In this document: positions 22,000-32,999 of the stretch, piece after piece
How the letters are laid out: the number at the start of each line of letters is the position of its first letter
Numbering within the stretch: the stretch's first letter is position 1
Origin: Elephas maximus indicus
Taxonomy: Eukaryota > Chordata > Mammalia > Proboscidea > Elephantidae
Assembly (NCBI RefSeq): GCF_024166365.1
Contig: NC_064834.1
Location: 52,308,001-52,372,000 of the forward strand
Direction: 5' to 3'
DNA: 64,000 nt
The notes under the pieces: model-generated
What the model was told of the DNA's origin: nothing
The model's input: the letters and a program-made list of their open reading frames with translations, nothing else
The model's database searches: none
Made by a program: the position numbers and the translations under genes

Positions 22000-22192
22000 T
22001 GAGGAAAGTACTGTGGCTTTTCTCCAACCAAAAGGTTGGTGTTTCGAACCCACCCAGCCACTATATGGGGGAAAGACCTGCCAATCTGCTTCTGTAAAGA
22101 TTCCAGCCAAGAAAATCCTATGGGGCAGTTCTACTCTGTCACACGGGTTCGCCATGAGTCAAACACAACTTAAGGGTACCTAACAACAACAA
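22000..22192 (+). mobile_element. AfroSINE-type SINE, diverged head
   Basis: CCAAAAGGTTGGTGTTTCGAACCC gives the B-box region. GACCTGCCAATCTGCTTCTG, AAGAAAATCCTATGGGGCAG and TTCGCCATGAGTCAAAC are the body. It ends in AACAACAACAAC. The 5' A-box part is poorly preserved. Confidence 0.85.
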
Positions 22193-22254
22193 CCTAGGCT
22201 GATAAACCATTGCCAATTTACGCATGAGTGACAATGAGGATCTGAACCCTGGAA

Positions 22255-22460
22255 ACAGAATGGTACGGTGAAGACAGCACTGAAACATGAGTCCAGAGAC
22301 CTGTCTGTGAGTCTCAACTCCCTTCCTAACTCATGGCTGAACCCTGGACATCACCCCTCTGGTGGGCCTCAGTTTCCCCATTTACAAGAAGGAAGTTGAA
22401 GTCTTAGATCCCTTCCAGCCTCAACACTCTATGATTCTATGCAGGCCAACTTCCTGTCTT
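22255..22460 (+). repeat. MIR-type SINE fragment
   Basis: GGGCCTCAGTTTCCCCATTTAC, GATCCCTTCCAGCCTCAAC and CTCTATGATTCTATG are the plus-strand MIR core and tail. Confidence 0.75.
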
Positions 22461-22479
22461 AGGTCTTGTCCAGGGTCTC

Positions 22480-23330
22480 TGCTGCTGTGCTTGGGACATA
22501 TGGAATAGAATATATGACCCAGGTGAGCATTTGTGACCACTAGAATAAGGTATGTGAACAGAATCGGAGGTTTCTGGCCCAACAGAGTATAAGTCAGAGC
22601 AAGTGCAGTGACAGTCTCAGGAGGTGGGTGAGCAGGTGATAAACACCAAACCAGTCAGCCTGGGTGGTGAGGGCTAAAGGATGCCCGAGAAGGGAGAAGA
22701 TCAGTGTGGCCTGCAGAAGCCCAGCAAAGGTGTGGCTTGGGATGGGCCATGAATGGTGGGTTGAGCAGGAGGATAGAGGGCATTCCTAGTGGGGACACTG
22801 AGAGCAAAGGTGCAGAGGTGCCAGTCTGGCTGGAACTGACCCGGCATAGGTATATGCTGAGCAGGGGACAGGGAGGACAGAGGGGAGATAGTGGGCCATG
22901 ATCACACAGGGCTTTGAAGCTTGGGTGAGAACTTGGAGCTCAATCTTGTAGGCACTTGGTAGAGAGCACACTGGGTTTTGGAGCAAGGACAAGTGAGTGT
23001 TTTGGGATATGGGTTATTTTGAGATGGTCACTCTGGGGCAGGAATGGGGAGAGAATATGGTAACAGGTGAACAAGAAGGGCGCTAGTGTAATAGTTCAGG
23101 AGGACCCAAGTGAAGAGGATAAAAGGGGGCAGATATAAGGGACGAGATGTCAGGGCTTGGTGACTGACAGGGTGTGGGGCTGAGGATAGGACAGGAGTAA
23201 AAGATGACCTTGGTGTATGGAGGACAGTGTTCTGGAAGACACTGGCACCAATAACAAAACGGGCAAAGTTGGGTGAGAGCTGAGACAGACACAAGGATGT
23301 TGGCCTCCATCCAACAGAGCAGAACGAGAC
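22480..23330. repeat. Probable old interspersed repeat, family unassigned
   Basis: Phrases such as ATCACACAGGGCTTTGAAGC, GAGATGGTCACTCTGGGG and GTAATAGTTCAGGAGGACCC resemble an abundant mammalian repeat, also suggested at 9370 and 31400. I cannot name it. No coding exon is seen. Confidence 0.4.
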
Positions 23331-23334
23331 TGAG

Positions 23335-23480
23335 GTGAAGCAGTGTGGTTTAATGGAAAGTGCATTCATCTAATTGTCCATCACATCCAACTTGTTCTGC
23401 CTCCACCACTAATTAGCTATGTGCACTAGGACAAGACACTCCCCTTTTCTGGGCCTCAGTTTGTTCACTCTTTCATGTGG
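23335..23480 (+). repeat. MIR-type SINE fragment
   Basis: GTGTGGTTTAATGGAAAGTGC, CCACTAATTAGCTATGTG and GGGCCTCAGTTTGTTCA occur in MIR order. Confidence 0.75.
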
Positions 23481-23484
23481 GAGT

Positions 23485-23830
23485 CAGTCTGGGCGCTTGT
23501 TAAATTTCCCTCCAGGTTCATGATTCCGAGACTCAGAGACAAAGCCATGGCCAGAGACATGATGGGAGGAGGGTCGAGGGCTGGAAAAGAGACCGGCGAT
23601 AATTCTCTCTGCCCTCGGGGTCCCCTGAGCCAACAGCTGCGCCCCCTCCCCCTTGCAACTCCATTAACACGCAATTAGGTGGCCTGATGGTCTCGAGCCT
23701 GGAGACCCCCCCATCCCATCTTGTACACAGGCGGTCCCCATTCAAGTGTCTGTCTGATAAGCCCACGGGGGAGGAGGCTTCACTCAAATTTATCACTAAC
23801 TCCAGCGGCGTCCTGGCCAGCTCCGGCCTC
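23485..23830. promoter_or_regulatory. Candidate conserved non-coding element
   Basis: This repeat-free block includes CGGCGATAATTCTC, AACTCCATTAACACGCAATTAGG (two homeodomain cores about 10 bases apart near 23660-23678) and TTCAAGTGTCTGTCTGATAAG. CpGs are scattered through it. The regulatory role is inferred. Confidence 0.4.
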
Positions 23831-23989
23831 CCCTCTCTTCCTACCCCCAGGGCGGGGCCCACCGGGCGAGGCCGAGCCCACACCGCAGACCCAGGGATGA
23901 AAGGAATCTGGCCTGGAGGAAGCCAACGCAGTGGGAGGGGAGAAGTGAGGAAGAGCGCGTGAGAGTATGTGAGAGAGAAAAATGACAGG

Positions 23990-24620
23990 CCCTGAATATT
24001 GGGCGCCCTCACTTTAAATCAAGATAAAAGACTGAAGTGGAAAATGAGAGTCCAGAGAAGCTCCGGACGGCTCGGGGCGCTAATGGAAACACATGGCTGC
24101 CGGCTGCGGGCTTGTCAGCTTCCCCCGGCGCTGCCATTCCCGTCTGATAATCCGGCCTGCCATAAAATTAGACTAGCAAATACCTCCTGACAAAGATGCA
24201 TGTTTCTCTCTATTGTGCCATCATAAAAAAAACTCCGCTGGTGACTCGGGGAGCCGCAAACTTCAATTTAAATTTACAGTGCTGCGGAAGGAAAGTGATA
24301 TGCACTCAAAAATTTTAATAACCTATTAAGTTACGACTTCAATTTCATTTTATGAATATTTTCCTTGGGGAGCACGGCTATCACAGAGAAAGATAGAAAT
24401 TTAAAAAAGATAAATAGTGCCATTAATCTCCAACATTTCTCTTCCATTATCCTTGAAAATTAGGAGTTATTTTTGTTCAGATCTTCATGTAATTAGCTCC
24501 CTCCACTTGATTCACTAGCCAGAAAATGACCATGTTCAGAAAATTAAAAATTTGTCATTAAGTGGAATTTAACATAATATCATTTATCTTTATCTATTCC
24601 CCAGCTGACAGCAGGAAGCC
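23990..24620. promoter_or_regulatory. Strong candidate conserved enhancer block
   Basis: This is the longest repeat-free AT-rich block in the window, beginning in CpG-bearing sequence (GGCTCGGGGCGCTAATGG). It holds CTGATAATCCGGCC, CATAAAATTAGAC, TTCAATTTAAATTTACAG, TTTTAATAACCTATTAAG, CATTAATCTCC and ATGTAATTAGCTCC. Motif density, absence of SINEs and lack of an open frame are the enhancer-like signs. Conservation is predicted, not measured. Confidence 0.5.
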
Positions 24621-24639
24621 TTGGCTGCCATACCGGCTG

Positions 24640-25280
24640 GTGTGTCAGAGTGGGGAGGGACTGCTTGGGGAGAGACATAGGGAGAGACAGAGAAAGAGAC
24701 CCAGGGAGGGAGAGAAGGCCAGACGGGAGGTGGTCAGAGCCAGAGTGGGGAGGAAAGGGAGGAGACCCTGAGAGCAGAGGTACCAGCCAGCACCGGGAGG
24801 CAGAGGAGGCTGAGGGTGGCTGGTGAGGAGGTGGAGGCTGCTAGTGTCATCAGGGATGTGGGTGTGGGCCTGAGACCAGGGCAGATGGGAGGAGTTGGGT
24901 GGAGGAGAGGAGAGCCAGAGGCGAACACCAGTAACAGGTGCTGAAAGAGGAGGGAGGCTGATCAGTGGGGCTGGGGTGAAGAAGTGACTTGGGAGGACAG
25001 GAATCCAGCAGAAAGGATGGAACTGATAGAAAGGAGCTGGAGATGGGGAGGGGGAGGGGACAGAGATCAGGGATCATTGCCTTGCCCACTTAGGGAAAAC
25101 TGGACCTGACCACAGTCTCGCTTTAAGGGAAGACAGAGAGACAAAAAGAGACATATCAGAGAGTGAGAGAGGAAGGGAGAAACTGATGCGAGTCCAGAGG
25201 CAGAGATGGAGTGAGGCAGCCGGCAAATGTCCATCAGAGACAGAGAAGATGAGAAGTGAAATGGACAGACAGACAGAAGG
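24640..25280. repeat. Purine-rich low-complexity tract
   Basis: The plus strand is dominated by G and A (GGGAGAGACAGAGAAAGAG, GGGGAGGGGGAGGGG near 25046). It gives Pro/Ser/Leu-rich pseudo-frames on the minus strand. Confidence 0.75.
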
Positions 25281-25440
25281 GGCTCCAGTGATGAACCTGG
25301 GCCTCAGGAAGCCTCCACATTAGAGGCCCCCTTGGATTGCTTCTCACAGGGCCTGCATGGCTCCCTCTCCTTCCCCTCCTCTAAACAGCCCCCACCCTAG
25401 TCCCCCCAAGTCAGAAATCATCCAGTAAACCATTCAGTCC
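25280..25440. other. Unassigned spacer
   Basis: Average-composition sequence between the purine tract and the next candidate element. Nothing is recognised. Confidence 0.3.
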
Positions 25441-25670
25441 TCGTCCTGGGTGGAAAGAGCTGTGGCCGAGGCTGAGAGACTGAGAATTGGATAAAGGGAT
25501 TAAGCAGCGGCACATTAGTGAGAGATTGAGAGTGTAATAAACCCATTTCATAATAATATGTGCGTTGGGGCCAGCGGTCCATCATTGCAGGAGCCTGTCC
25601 ATGGCAGGGGGAGCGCTGACCTGCTGGGAGGAGACTTGGACGGATAGCTGATGTTTTTTCTTAGGTTCTC
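25440..25670. promoter_or_regulatory. Candidate conserved non-coding element
   Basis: GAGAATTGGATAAAGGGATTAAGC (a GGATTA bicoid-type core near 25497-25503), GTGTAATAAACCCATTTCATAATAATATG and CATTGCAGGAGCC lie in a repeat-free block with sharp edges. Confidence 0.4.
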
Positions 25671-26080
25671 AGGGTATGGGTTCGGGGTACAGACCAGGGG
25701 GCAGGAGGTGCTTGGGGATGTTGATAATACCTTTGGCTCAAAAAGCCAGAGGGGTCAGCCTATGGTACCGCTGGGGAACCTGGGCTCCAGAGGAGACTTG
25801 AGGGTCTAAGAGACTTCCCTGGTGTCCCAGCCTAGGATGCTGACAATAAGGGCAGAAGGACCCTTTGGGGGCAACTCTAAGCTGCTGAGTTCACAGCTTA
25901 CAGAAAGGACCCAACAAGCTTAAGACTCTCAAAGAAGCCCCCTGCTCCTTCTTAGTGGGGTGCCCATTCACTCTTTCCCATCAGAAGAATTCCTATCTGC
26001 CAGGAGAGGCCACTCCCTCCATCAAGTCTGCCCCAAGCTCCCCACTGCACAGCCTCCACGCTCCAAAAGCCCCTGCAGTT
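25670..26080. other. Unassigned sequence
   Basis: No exon or nameable repeat is seen. GC is average and open frames are short. Confidence 0.3.
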
Positions 26081-26084
26081 CTCC

Positions 26085-26300
26085 CTGAAAGCACTTAGGT
26101 TTCAGAGTGAGGGCTTGGATTTGAATCCCTGTTTTGTCACCTATTGGCTCCTGGATCCTGGCAAGGGATTTCACCTCTTTGAGCCTCAGTTTTCCATCTG
26201 TCAAATGTGGATAATTAAGCCTGCCTACATCATGGGATTATTATGAAGGTCACCTGAAATAATGTGTTTGAATTGTCAATAAAACAGAAAAATCTTGGGA
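26085..26300 (+). repeat. MIR-type SINE fragment
   Basis: GGGCTTGGATTTGAATCCCTG, TTGAGCCTCAGTTTTCCATCTGTC and GGGATTATTATGAAGG are the plus-strand MIR core. Confidence 0.8.
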
Positions 26301-26309
26301 AAACATTGT

Positions 26310-27480
26310 CATTGTTGTGATGCACCTACATTTGGCCCCCCAGCCCAGGTTGACTTGAAATGTCTTTTGGCCTGCTTGTTGTTAGGAAGAGTTCCTGACT
26401 GGACTTACTCAAGGATGGGTAAAAAATGACACCTTGGTTATATACATGGTTTACTATTTAATTTGTCTTGTTAATAGAGCCAGGGAAAACATTCTCCTGC
26501 TCTTTATCTCCATTGAGGTAACCAGCATCAAAGATTAGAAAACAAACTTTCCCTTGCAAAAGGGGTTAAGAAATAGGAAAGTACCAGTTAGGTCTCCTGG
26601 TTGTCAGTCTTGAAATGTTGGGGTGCGATAGAAGAGAAGACCTGTAGAGATGCTGAGAGCAAATGGAGATGCCTTCCTAAGATGAGAGAGGCCTGGAGAA
26701 TTTGGGCTGCAGTGGGTGATGGTCTGGGTGGTCCAGGAGAATGTGGCAGGAGAGGGTAGAGGAGAGGTGGGGAAACCAGATGCTACTTCTCCAAGAATCA
26801 GCCACACTAGCCCCCTCCCTCTTTCTCCATTGTCACCAGGTACTTCAGCCCCCATCCCCACCCCAGAGAGACCAAGAGAGCACTGCCTTTAGCTCCAGCT
26901 GAGATGCAGAAGGTGCCCCCATAGAAGGGTAATAGTGTCATCCCCAATTCCAGTTTTAACTAGATCCCAGTCTGCTCTCAACTCTGACTCAACTCAGCAT
27001 CAAACTCTCTGGTTCATTCTAGGGGGAACAGAGCACCCTGATTCCCCCATGGTGCCCCATCCCAATTAATGGAGCCTTCCTGAACCTTTCCTTTTTTTTT
27101 CCTGAACCCTCAATCCAGCCAAAGTTATCATTGACCCCTTCAGACTCCAAAGTTTCACTGATACCAGCATGCCCTCTCAGTTAGTCAAGGGCCTCATTGG
27201 TCTGCCTGCTCCCACCAAAAGTCAATTAATTGCTACTGTCAAATCCTCCAGCTACTGGGAAGACCTTCCAGATCCTACAAAGAACAGGGATACAAAACTG
27301 TTTCTTTGCTTTCTGTCAAAGCTCAAGCTAAAACATTCTTTGTTTCCTTCTGTAAATATTTATTGCATGCCTGCTAAACCTGAACACAAATACCCGTGCT
27401 ATAAGGCAGATAAAGCGTCCTAAGCTCCCTATGGGTAATGCCAGCACTCTGGTGTGCCAGAGGGGAAGATCTTGGCAAGC
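26310..27480. other. Unassigned sequence
   Basis: No gene is recognised. A weak MIR-like patch lies near 27340-27420 (AATATTTATTGCATGCCTGC). The rest is average composition with only short, overlapping open frames. Confidence 0.3.
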
Positions 27481-27554
27481 TGGCAGGGTCAGGGAAAGGA
27501 TTCGTGGAAGAAGTGCTATTGGAGGTGGGCATGATGATAGGCAGAGATCCAGAG

Positions 27555-27840
27555 AAGGAGGAAGCCAGTACTTAAGGAGCATCTACTCTGCCAGGCACAT
27601 ACTGGAAGCTTTCATCCATATTCTCATTAACCCTTCTCATCATCCTTAGAGACAGGTGTCATTATCACCACGCATATAAAAGAAAACCTGCCATGCATGT
27701 AAAAGAAAAATTGAAGTTCAGAGAGGTTAAATACCTTGCCTAAGATCACACAGCTAGTAAGTGGCAGAGCCTGGCTAGAACCTGGAACAGGTTGCCTTGA
27801 AATCCATGCTCTTTCCTCTACACTGTAGCGCCAGGTATGA
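27555..27840 (-). repeat. MIR-type SINE fragment
   Basis: GAGCATCTACTCTGCCAGGCAC, GTTCAGAGAGGTTAAATACC, AGATCACACAGCTAGTAAG and TGGCAGAGCCTGGCTAGAACC are a nearly full minus-strand MIR. Confidence 0.85.
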
Positions 27841-28390
27841 TCGGGAAAAGGGGAGCAGTTCAATTTGCTTGAAGGAAAGATTGTGTGAAGGGGAAGTAGA
27901 AACTGCCCTACATTGGTTACTGCCCAGCAAGGGTGATGTACCAAGTCTGGGATTGCCAAGGGCCATTCCTCAAGGAGGTCTGGCCCAAGAGGAATCACAG
28001 CCACCTATGCCCCCTTGCTGCCAATGCCCTCAGGGATCCAGGAGAAGCTGGGACACAGAGAGAGGCAATCCTCCAAGTACATGCTCCTTCAGCACGTGCT
28101 TCAGCACACTCAAGAACACGCTCCTCTCTTCCCCCAGCATGCCCAGTCTTGCCCTCTCCCTTAGCTCTTCCTCTCCTCCATGACAGTCTTCCCTCCATGC
28201 CCCACTCTCTGGATCCAGTATCCTATTTTTCCCTTCCCCTCACTGTCAAACATCTCCAATTCCTGATATACATTTGTTATCACCACCTTCCACCACCTAT
28301 TTCCACCCTCACCCATCTGTCCCCACTCACCAAATCACCAATTATCTCCTCATAAAAAAAAAAAAGCTTCAACTACTACCTACAGGTTTG
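27840..28390. other. Unassigned sequence
   Basis: Pyrimidine-rich from about 28110 to 28340, ending in an A-run at 28355-28366. No exon is seen. Overlapping frames on both strands are low-complexity. Confidence 0.3.
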
Positions 28391-28394
28391 TTCG

Positions 28395-28565
28395 TAGTTA
28401 CTTATTAGGCCTGAGCTTCAGTTTCATCATCTGTCAAATGGGAATGACAACAGTACCTAACTTGTAGCTTTGAGTTAATCGAGTGAGATAAAATAAGGAA
28501 AAGGTATAGTAGTTCATGGCACACAGTAAGTATTTAATAAATATTGGTTGTATTACTATTTTTCT
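28395..28565 (+). repeat. MIR-type SINE fragment
   Basis: GAGCTTCAGTTTCATCATCTGTC, AATGGGAATGACAACAGTACC and GCACACAGTAAGTATTTAATAAATATTGG are MIR core plus tail. Confidence 0.8.
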
Positions 28566-28569
28566 CTGC

Positions 28570-29085
28570 CTTTGTTCTTCTTGATCTCAAAAGCTAAAAA
28601 ATTCAATGAATAATGGATTTAAAAGACATTAAATTAAATTTAAAAGATGTTAAATGGTACCCCACTGCTTACCAAAAGAGACTCAAGGCTCCTTATCCAG
28701 GACCCCCATTGCTCAGATCTTTCATTCACTTCTACCCATATGGAAGGACATCTTCTAATGGGGGGGGAGGCAACCTGGGATCCATGGAACCTGAAAATTC
28801 CTTAGAGGTATTTAGAGGGTTTGCAGAGTTTTCATGTGACTTTTTGTATAAAGACATAACTCTTTGAAACCTTAATAAAAGGATATAGGTTCATAGATAC
28901 ACTATGAACTGAGTTTGAAAACATTAGAAGTTATCATCATGACAAACATGTGGTAACTGACATATTTTTCCTAATAAGTAAAAAGTTAAATTTTGAGACT
29001 TCATAATTATACTAATAAAATATTATCTTTCTCAATTTTACATACTGGGTTTGTTTTAAAAGGTGGATTCACTATTTAAGAAAAG
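28570..29085. other. Unassigned AT-rich sequence
   Basis: AT-rich DNA includes a near-direct repeat AAAAGACATTAAATTAAATTTAAAAGATGTTAAATGG at 28619-28656. It may be an old LINE or LTR remnant, but I cannot assign it. No gene is seen. Confidence 0.3.
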
Positions 29086-29089
29086 TTTT

Positions 29090-29295
29090 GAAACCATTAG
29101 TAAAGTGGAAGAAGCCACACACAGACCTGGGTCCTAGTCCCCAAAATGCTACTTCCTTTCCCAAGTTACTTAACTGCTTTGGGACACTGTTTCCTCATAT
29201 ATATCACCATACAGGGTTGACAGTAGGCTTAAATAAAAGAATATATGAGAAAGTGCCTGGCACTGTGCCTGGCAGAACTTTGGTAATATCAAAAG
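29090..29295 (+). repeat. MIR-type SINE fragment
   Basis: CCTGGGTCCTAGTCC, AACTGCTTTGGGACACTG, ACAGGGTTGACAGTAGG and GTGCCTGGCACTGTGCCTGG occur in MIR order. Confidence 0.65.
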
Positions 29296-29297
29296 CT

Positions 29298-29605
29298 TAT
29301 TGAGTACTATATGCTAGGCCCTGGATTAAGAGTTTACAATATATTATTGCATTTCACTCTTGCAACAACCCCCAAAGTATGTTTTATCACTAATCTCATT
29401 TAACCCCAAGGTTTGGGGTGATTAAGTAATTTGCCAAAGATCACAAAGCCATAAGCAGTGAAGCTGGACTTTGAATCTAGGCTGCTAGAGCCTGCATTTT
29501 TAAAAATATTGAGCATTTACTGTGGGCCAGGCATTGTCCTAAGTCTTTTTACATGTTTTAATTTATCAAATCCTCACAACTATTGTAGCAGATTTTTTCC
29601 CAAAG
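29298..29605 (-). repeat. Two MIR-type fragments, minus strand
   Basis: The first piece has ATATGCTAGGCCCTGG, CAACAACCCCCAAAG and GATCACAAAGCC. The second, from about 29505, has GAGCATTTACTGTGGGCCAGGC and AAATCCTCACAACTATTG. They lie in the same orientation, one after the other. Confidence 0.7.
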
Positions 29606-30120
29606 ATTGCTGGAACTATCCCTTTGATTCTACAGGACCTGTGCAATATGACTTTGCCACAAGAGGTAGAGTCTATTTCCCCTCCCTTGGAATCTGGCCT
29701 GGCCATGTAATTTGTTTGACCAATAGAACATGGCGAAGTACACTTTGTGATTTCTGGGCTTAGGGCTTAAGAGGCCTTGCAGCTTTCATATTCACCTCCT
29801 TTGAAACCAGCTATCATGTCCTGCTGGAGAGGCCCTGGAGGGAGAGAGGCCCTACAGGCTACCTGGAGGAGAAACAAGTCTTTCCAGCCAACAGCCAGTA
29901 TCAACTGCTAGACATGTGAGTGAGGCCATCATGGACATCCCAGCCTCAGTTGAGTTCCCAGATGAATGCAGCTGCATGAGTGAACACAGACAGCACTGTG
30001 TACAGCAGAACCGTCCAGCTGAACCTAGTCAACCTACAGAATCATGGCAAATAATAATGCATTGTTGTTCTTAATCACTAGGATCTAAAGTTTTGTTATA
30101 CAGCAACAGATAAGCAAAAC
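29600..30120 (+). mobile_element. MaLR/MLT1-like solo LTR
   Basis: GGAATCTGGCCTGGCCATG, GACCAATAGAACATGG, a Leu/Cys-rich middle and a 3' end GTTTTGTTATACAGCAACAGATAAGCAAAAC fit an old endogenous retroviral MaLR-type LTR. It is non-coding and strongly diverged, and the subfamily is not certain. Confidence 0.6.
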
Positions 30121-30124
30121 AAAC

Positions 30125-30262
30125 AAGGAGTGTACTGCTAGTTCCTCATTTTACAAATGAGAAAACTGAGGCATAGGGTAAATAACTTGTCTAGGATTAG
30201 GCTACTAAAGTGTGGCAAATCCAAGGCTTGGGCTGAGGCACATGACTAACCACTAAGATATA
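30125..30262 (-). repeat. MIR-type SINE fragment
   Basis: CCTCATTTTACAAATGAGAAAACTGAGGC, then a diverged AGGATTAGGC segment and CACATGACTAACCACTAAG. Confidence 0.7.
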
Positions 30263-30264
30263 CC

Positions 30265-30925
30265 ATGGTATGGTAGGCTGAATAATGTTCCCTCAAAGAT
30301 GTCCACATCCTAATCCCTGGAATCTATGAATACGCAACCTTACATGGTAAAAGGGACTTTTCAGATGTGATTAAGTTAAAGATCTTGAGAGGGACGGATT
30401 GCCCTGGATTATCCAGTCGGGCCCAGTGTAAACAGAAGGTCCCTATAAAAGGGAGGCAAGAGGGTCAGAGAAAAAAGTGATGATGGGAGCAGAGGGAGAA
30501 AAGGCAATATGAGGTGGGGCCATGAGCCAAGGACTGAGGACAGCCTTCAGAAGTTGGAAAAGGCAAGGAAACAGACCCTTCCCTAGAGTCCCCAGAAGGA
30601 ACCAGCCCTGCTGACACCTTGACTTTAGCTCAGTGAGACTGATTCTGGACTTCTGATCTCTAAAACTATAAGATAATAAATTTATGTCATTTAAGTCACG
30701 AAGGAAACCCTGGTGGCATAGTGGTTAAGTGCTACGATTGCTATCCAAGAGGTCAGTAGTTCAAATCCGCCGGGTGCTCCTTGGAAACTCTATGGAGCAG
30801 TTCTACTCTGTCCTATAGGTTCACTATGAGTTGGAATCGACTCGACTGCAGTGGGTTTGGTTTTTTTGGCTTTAAGTCACAAAGTTAGTGGTAATTTGTC
30901 AGAGCAGCAATAGGAAACTAATACA
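30265..30925 (+). mobile_element. MLT1-like solo LTR split by an AfroSINE
   Basis: GGCTGAATAATGTTCCCTCAAAGATG, TCCACATCCTAATCCC, GGAAAAGGCAAGGAAACAGACC and, past the SINE, GGTAATTTGTCAGAGCAGCAATAGGAAACTAATAC follow MLT1/MaLR LTR order. The SINE at 30703-30870 interrupts the 3' end. It is an old retroviral LTR with no coding capacity. Confidence 0.8.
30703..30870 (+). mobile_element. AfroSINE-type SINE, well preserved
   Basis: GGAAACCCTGGTGGCATAGTGG, TTCAAATCCGCCGGG, TTGGAAACTCTATGGAGCAG, ATGAGTTGGAATCGACTCGAC and a GGTTTGGTTTTTTTGG tail. TTTAAGTCAC precedes it (30690-30699) and follows it (30871-30880). It is among the least diverged copies here. Confidence 0.93.
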
Positions 30926-30989
30926 CAGGGCCTGTCCTATTTAAAGAGAGCCAGAGACTTCCTACTGGCTCCAGCCAGGCCAGTCTCCT

Positions 30990-31175
30990 TATTCCCTATC
31001 ACATTTGGTACATTCCATCTTCTGGGCTTCTCAGGTTCTTGAAAATCTCTTCTCTCCATCTCCTTCATTCATCCCTACCCACCTCTTCCAAGAAGGCTTC
31101 TCTGGACACCCCAGATCACACCGCTCTGACTGGCTCTACAGTGCTTGCTGTTGTGCACCTTCTTACTCAGCACTT
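30990..31175 (+). repeat. L2-type LINE fragment
   Basis: TTCATCCCTACCCACCTCTTCCAAGAAGGC and CTTCTCTGGACACCCCAG are typical of the L2 3' region. Confidence 0.55.
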
Positions 31176-31239
31176 ACTAATATCAGTGTGAATGTGCTGG
31201 CAGGCAGCCCGGTGACATTTTTATGGGTGTGAGTCATTG

Positions 31240-31420
31240 GATTGGAGGACATCAGGCTGGACAGGCCCTTAGAGAATCTATCCCTTCATTTTATGGATGA
31301 CGAAACTGAGTCACAAAGAAGGGAAGAAAGCCACTTATCCAAGGTCACATAGCCAAGGCTCAATGACAGTCTTTCTGACTCCAAACCCACAAGCCCATTC
31401 ATTCAGCAAGCACTGCTCCA
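31240..31420 (-). repeat. MIR-type SINE fragment
   Basis: CCTTCATTTTATGGATGACGAAACTGAGTC, then CCAAGGTCACATAGCCAAG. Confidence 0.7.
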
Positions 31421-32005
31421 GCCCCCACTATGGGCCCAGCACTGAGCTGGGTGCCGGGGAAACACAGACAGTCGTAAGCAGCTCAGGTCCCTCCTTTCAT
31501 AGGGGTCTACGATACAGACAGAGATAGACATGAATGCAGTAATCACATGGTTATATAATTACACAGCATAGTAAGTGTTAGGAAAGACAGTTCCATACCG
31601 CAAGCTGTGGAAATGCAAAACATAGGGACTTCGAAGTTGGAAAACCAGAGAAGGCTTCTCTGAGGACGTGACCATAAAGCTGAGATATAAATAATGGTGA
31701 GTAGAGTGAACTAGGTCTTTTCAGGGGTGGAAGGAGAAGAAAAGTGTTTTCGGCAGAAGAAATGAATGTGCAAAGGCCCTGGGGCAGGAGAGAGCGGGGG
31801 GGTGGGGGGGAGGTCAGAATGCCTGGAGAGCTACATCAACAGGGAGACAAGTGAGGGATAAGGCTTCAGAGGCCCGCAGTGGCCAGACCATGAGGGCCTA
31901 GGAGACCATGGTGAGGTTTTGATCTTAAAATCAGTGGCAAAAGGAAGCCACAGGAGAGTTTTAAGCAGGGCAATGACATGATCATATTTGAATTTTATGA
32001 TGTCC
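31400..32005. repeat. Probable old interspersed repeat, family unassigned
   Basis: The ordered phrases CTATGGGCCCAGCACTGAGC, GAGAAGGCTTCTCTGAGGACG, GTGCAAAGGCCCTGGGGC, CAGACCATGAGGGCC and GGAAGCCACAGGAGAGTTTTAAGCAGGG form an abundant mammalian repeat. It shares words with 9370-9840 and 22480-23330. Confidence 0.5.
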
Positions 32006-32019
32006 CCCTCCCCCCCAGG

Positions 32020-32500
32020 GTCGGCTCTTATCTCTGTGGACATGTTAGAGATCATTATTACCAGGAGTTTTATGCCGCTCTGTATTCCACTCTGCACCTA
32101 GCCTTGTGTGAAGCAGGCGCTCCATAAATATGTGTTGATTAACCTCTCAGCAGCACATGCTGCTCTTGGTCCTTTCTTCCCTCTTGAAGCGCCCTTCCCT
32201 TGGCAAAAAGCTGCTGCACGCTCTGGCTTCTCTTCTCACTCCTCTGACCACCCTGCCTCCCAGCCCCCCATCTGTGCATTTCTCACAGTTGCATCTTCAC
32301 CCCTTCTCTTCTTTGTCCACACTCCCACTTGGCCATATTGCCTCCAAGAGGATTGATCTCTTCCCTCCGGGCAGAACTTTAGTTCCATGAGAGCCGGGAC
32401 CTTGTCTCTCTTGTCACACTGCCGCATCCCCAGAGCCTGGCACACGCCTGGCACACAGCAGGCACTCAATGAATTGTCTGATGAGAGTGCAGACTGTATG
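32020..32500 (+). repeat. L2-type 3'-end fragments
   Basis: Two L2-like tails: TTGTGTGAAGCAGGCGCTCCATAAATATG near 32105-32133, and GAGCCGGGACCTTGTCTC to GCACACAGCAGGCACTCAATGAA near 32391-32473. Confidence 0.65.
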
Positions 32501-32539
32501 ATTCTGTGTATATGAGACTCAAGTACAGGCAAAACTGAT

Positions 32540-32745
32540 CTATGGTGATCGATGTCATAATAGTGGTTAGCTGTGGGGAGAAAATGACTGAGAAATGGCA
32601 TGGGGAACTTCATGGGAGCTGGAAATTTTTCCTGACTTGTGGTGACATAGATGTATGCATATGTAGAAGGTCATTGAGCTGTAGGATTAGGATTAGCATT
32701 CTTTACTATGTGTGTGGTGTATCTCAGTAAAAATGTAAAAAAGAA
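32540..32745 (+). mobile_element. L1M-type 3'-end fragment
   Basis: CATAATAGTGGTTAGCTGTGGGG and ATGTGTGTGGTGTATCTCAGTAAAAATG before an A-run resemble old L1 3' UTR ends. Confidence 0.55.
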
Positions 32746-32999
32746 TGCAATGTCACTGTCCTGAGAGGGAGCTCATAATTTCTACCTCCTTTTTATGCAT
32801 CCCCCTAGATGCCACCTCATTATCTTTTCCAGCCTCCCAAACCAGCTTTCTCCTGAGTTCGTGGTATCACTACTATGCTCCTAATTACTCAGTTTCCAAA
32901 CCTCAGAGCCATCTTGTCCTGGCCCCCCGCCCCCACATATATCCCTCCTCACCCAGCTTTCCAAGACACTCAACTGCAGGTGGTCCTATGGTATGCCAT

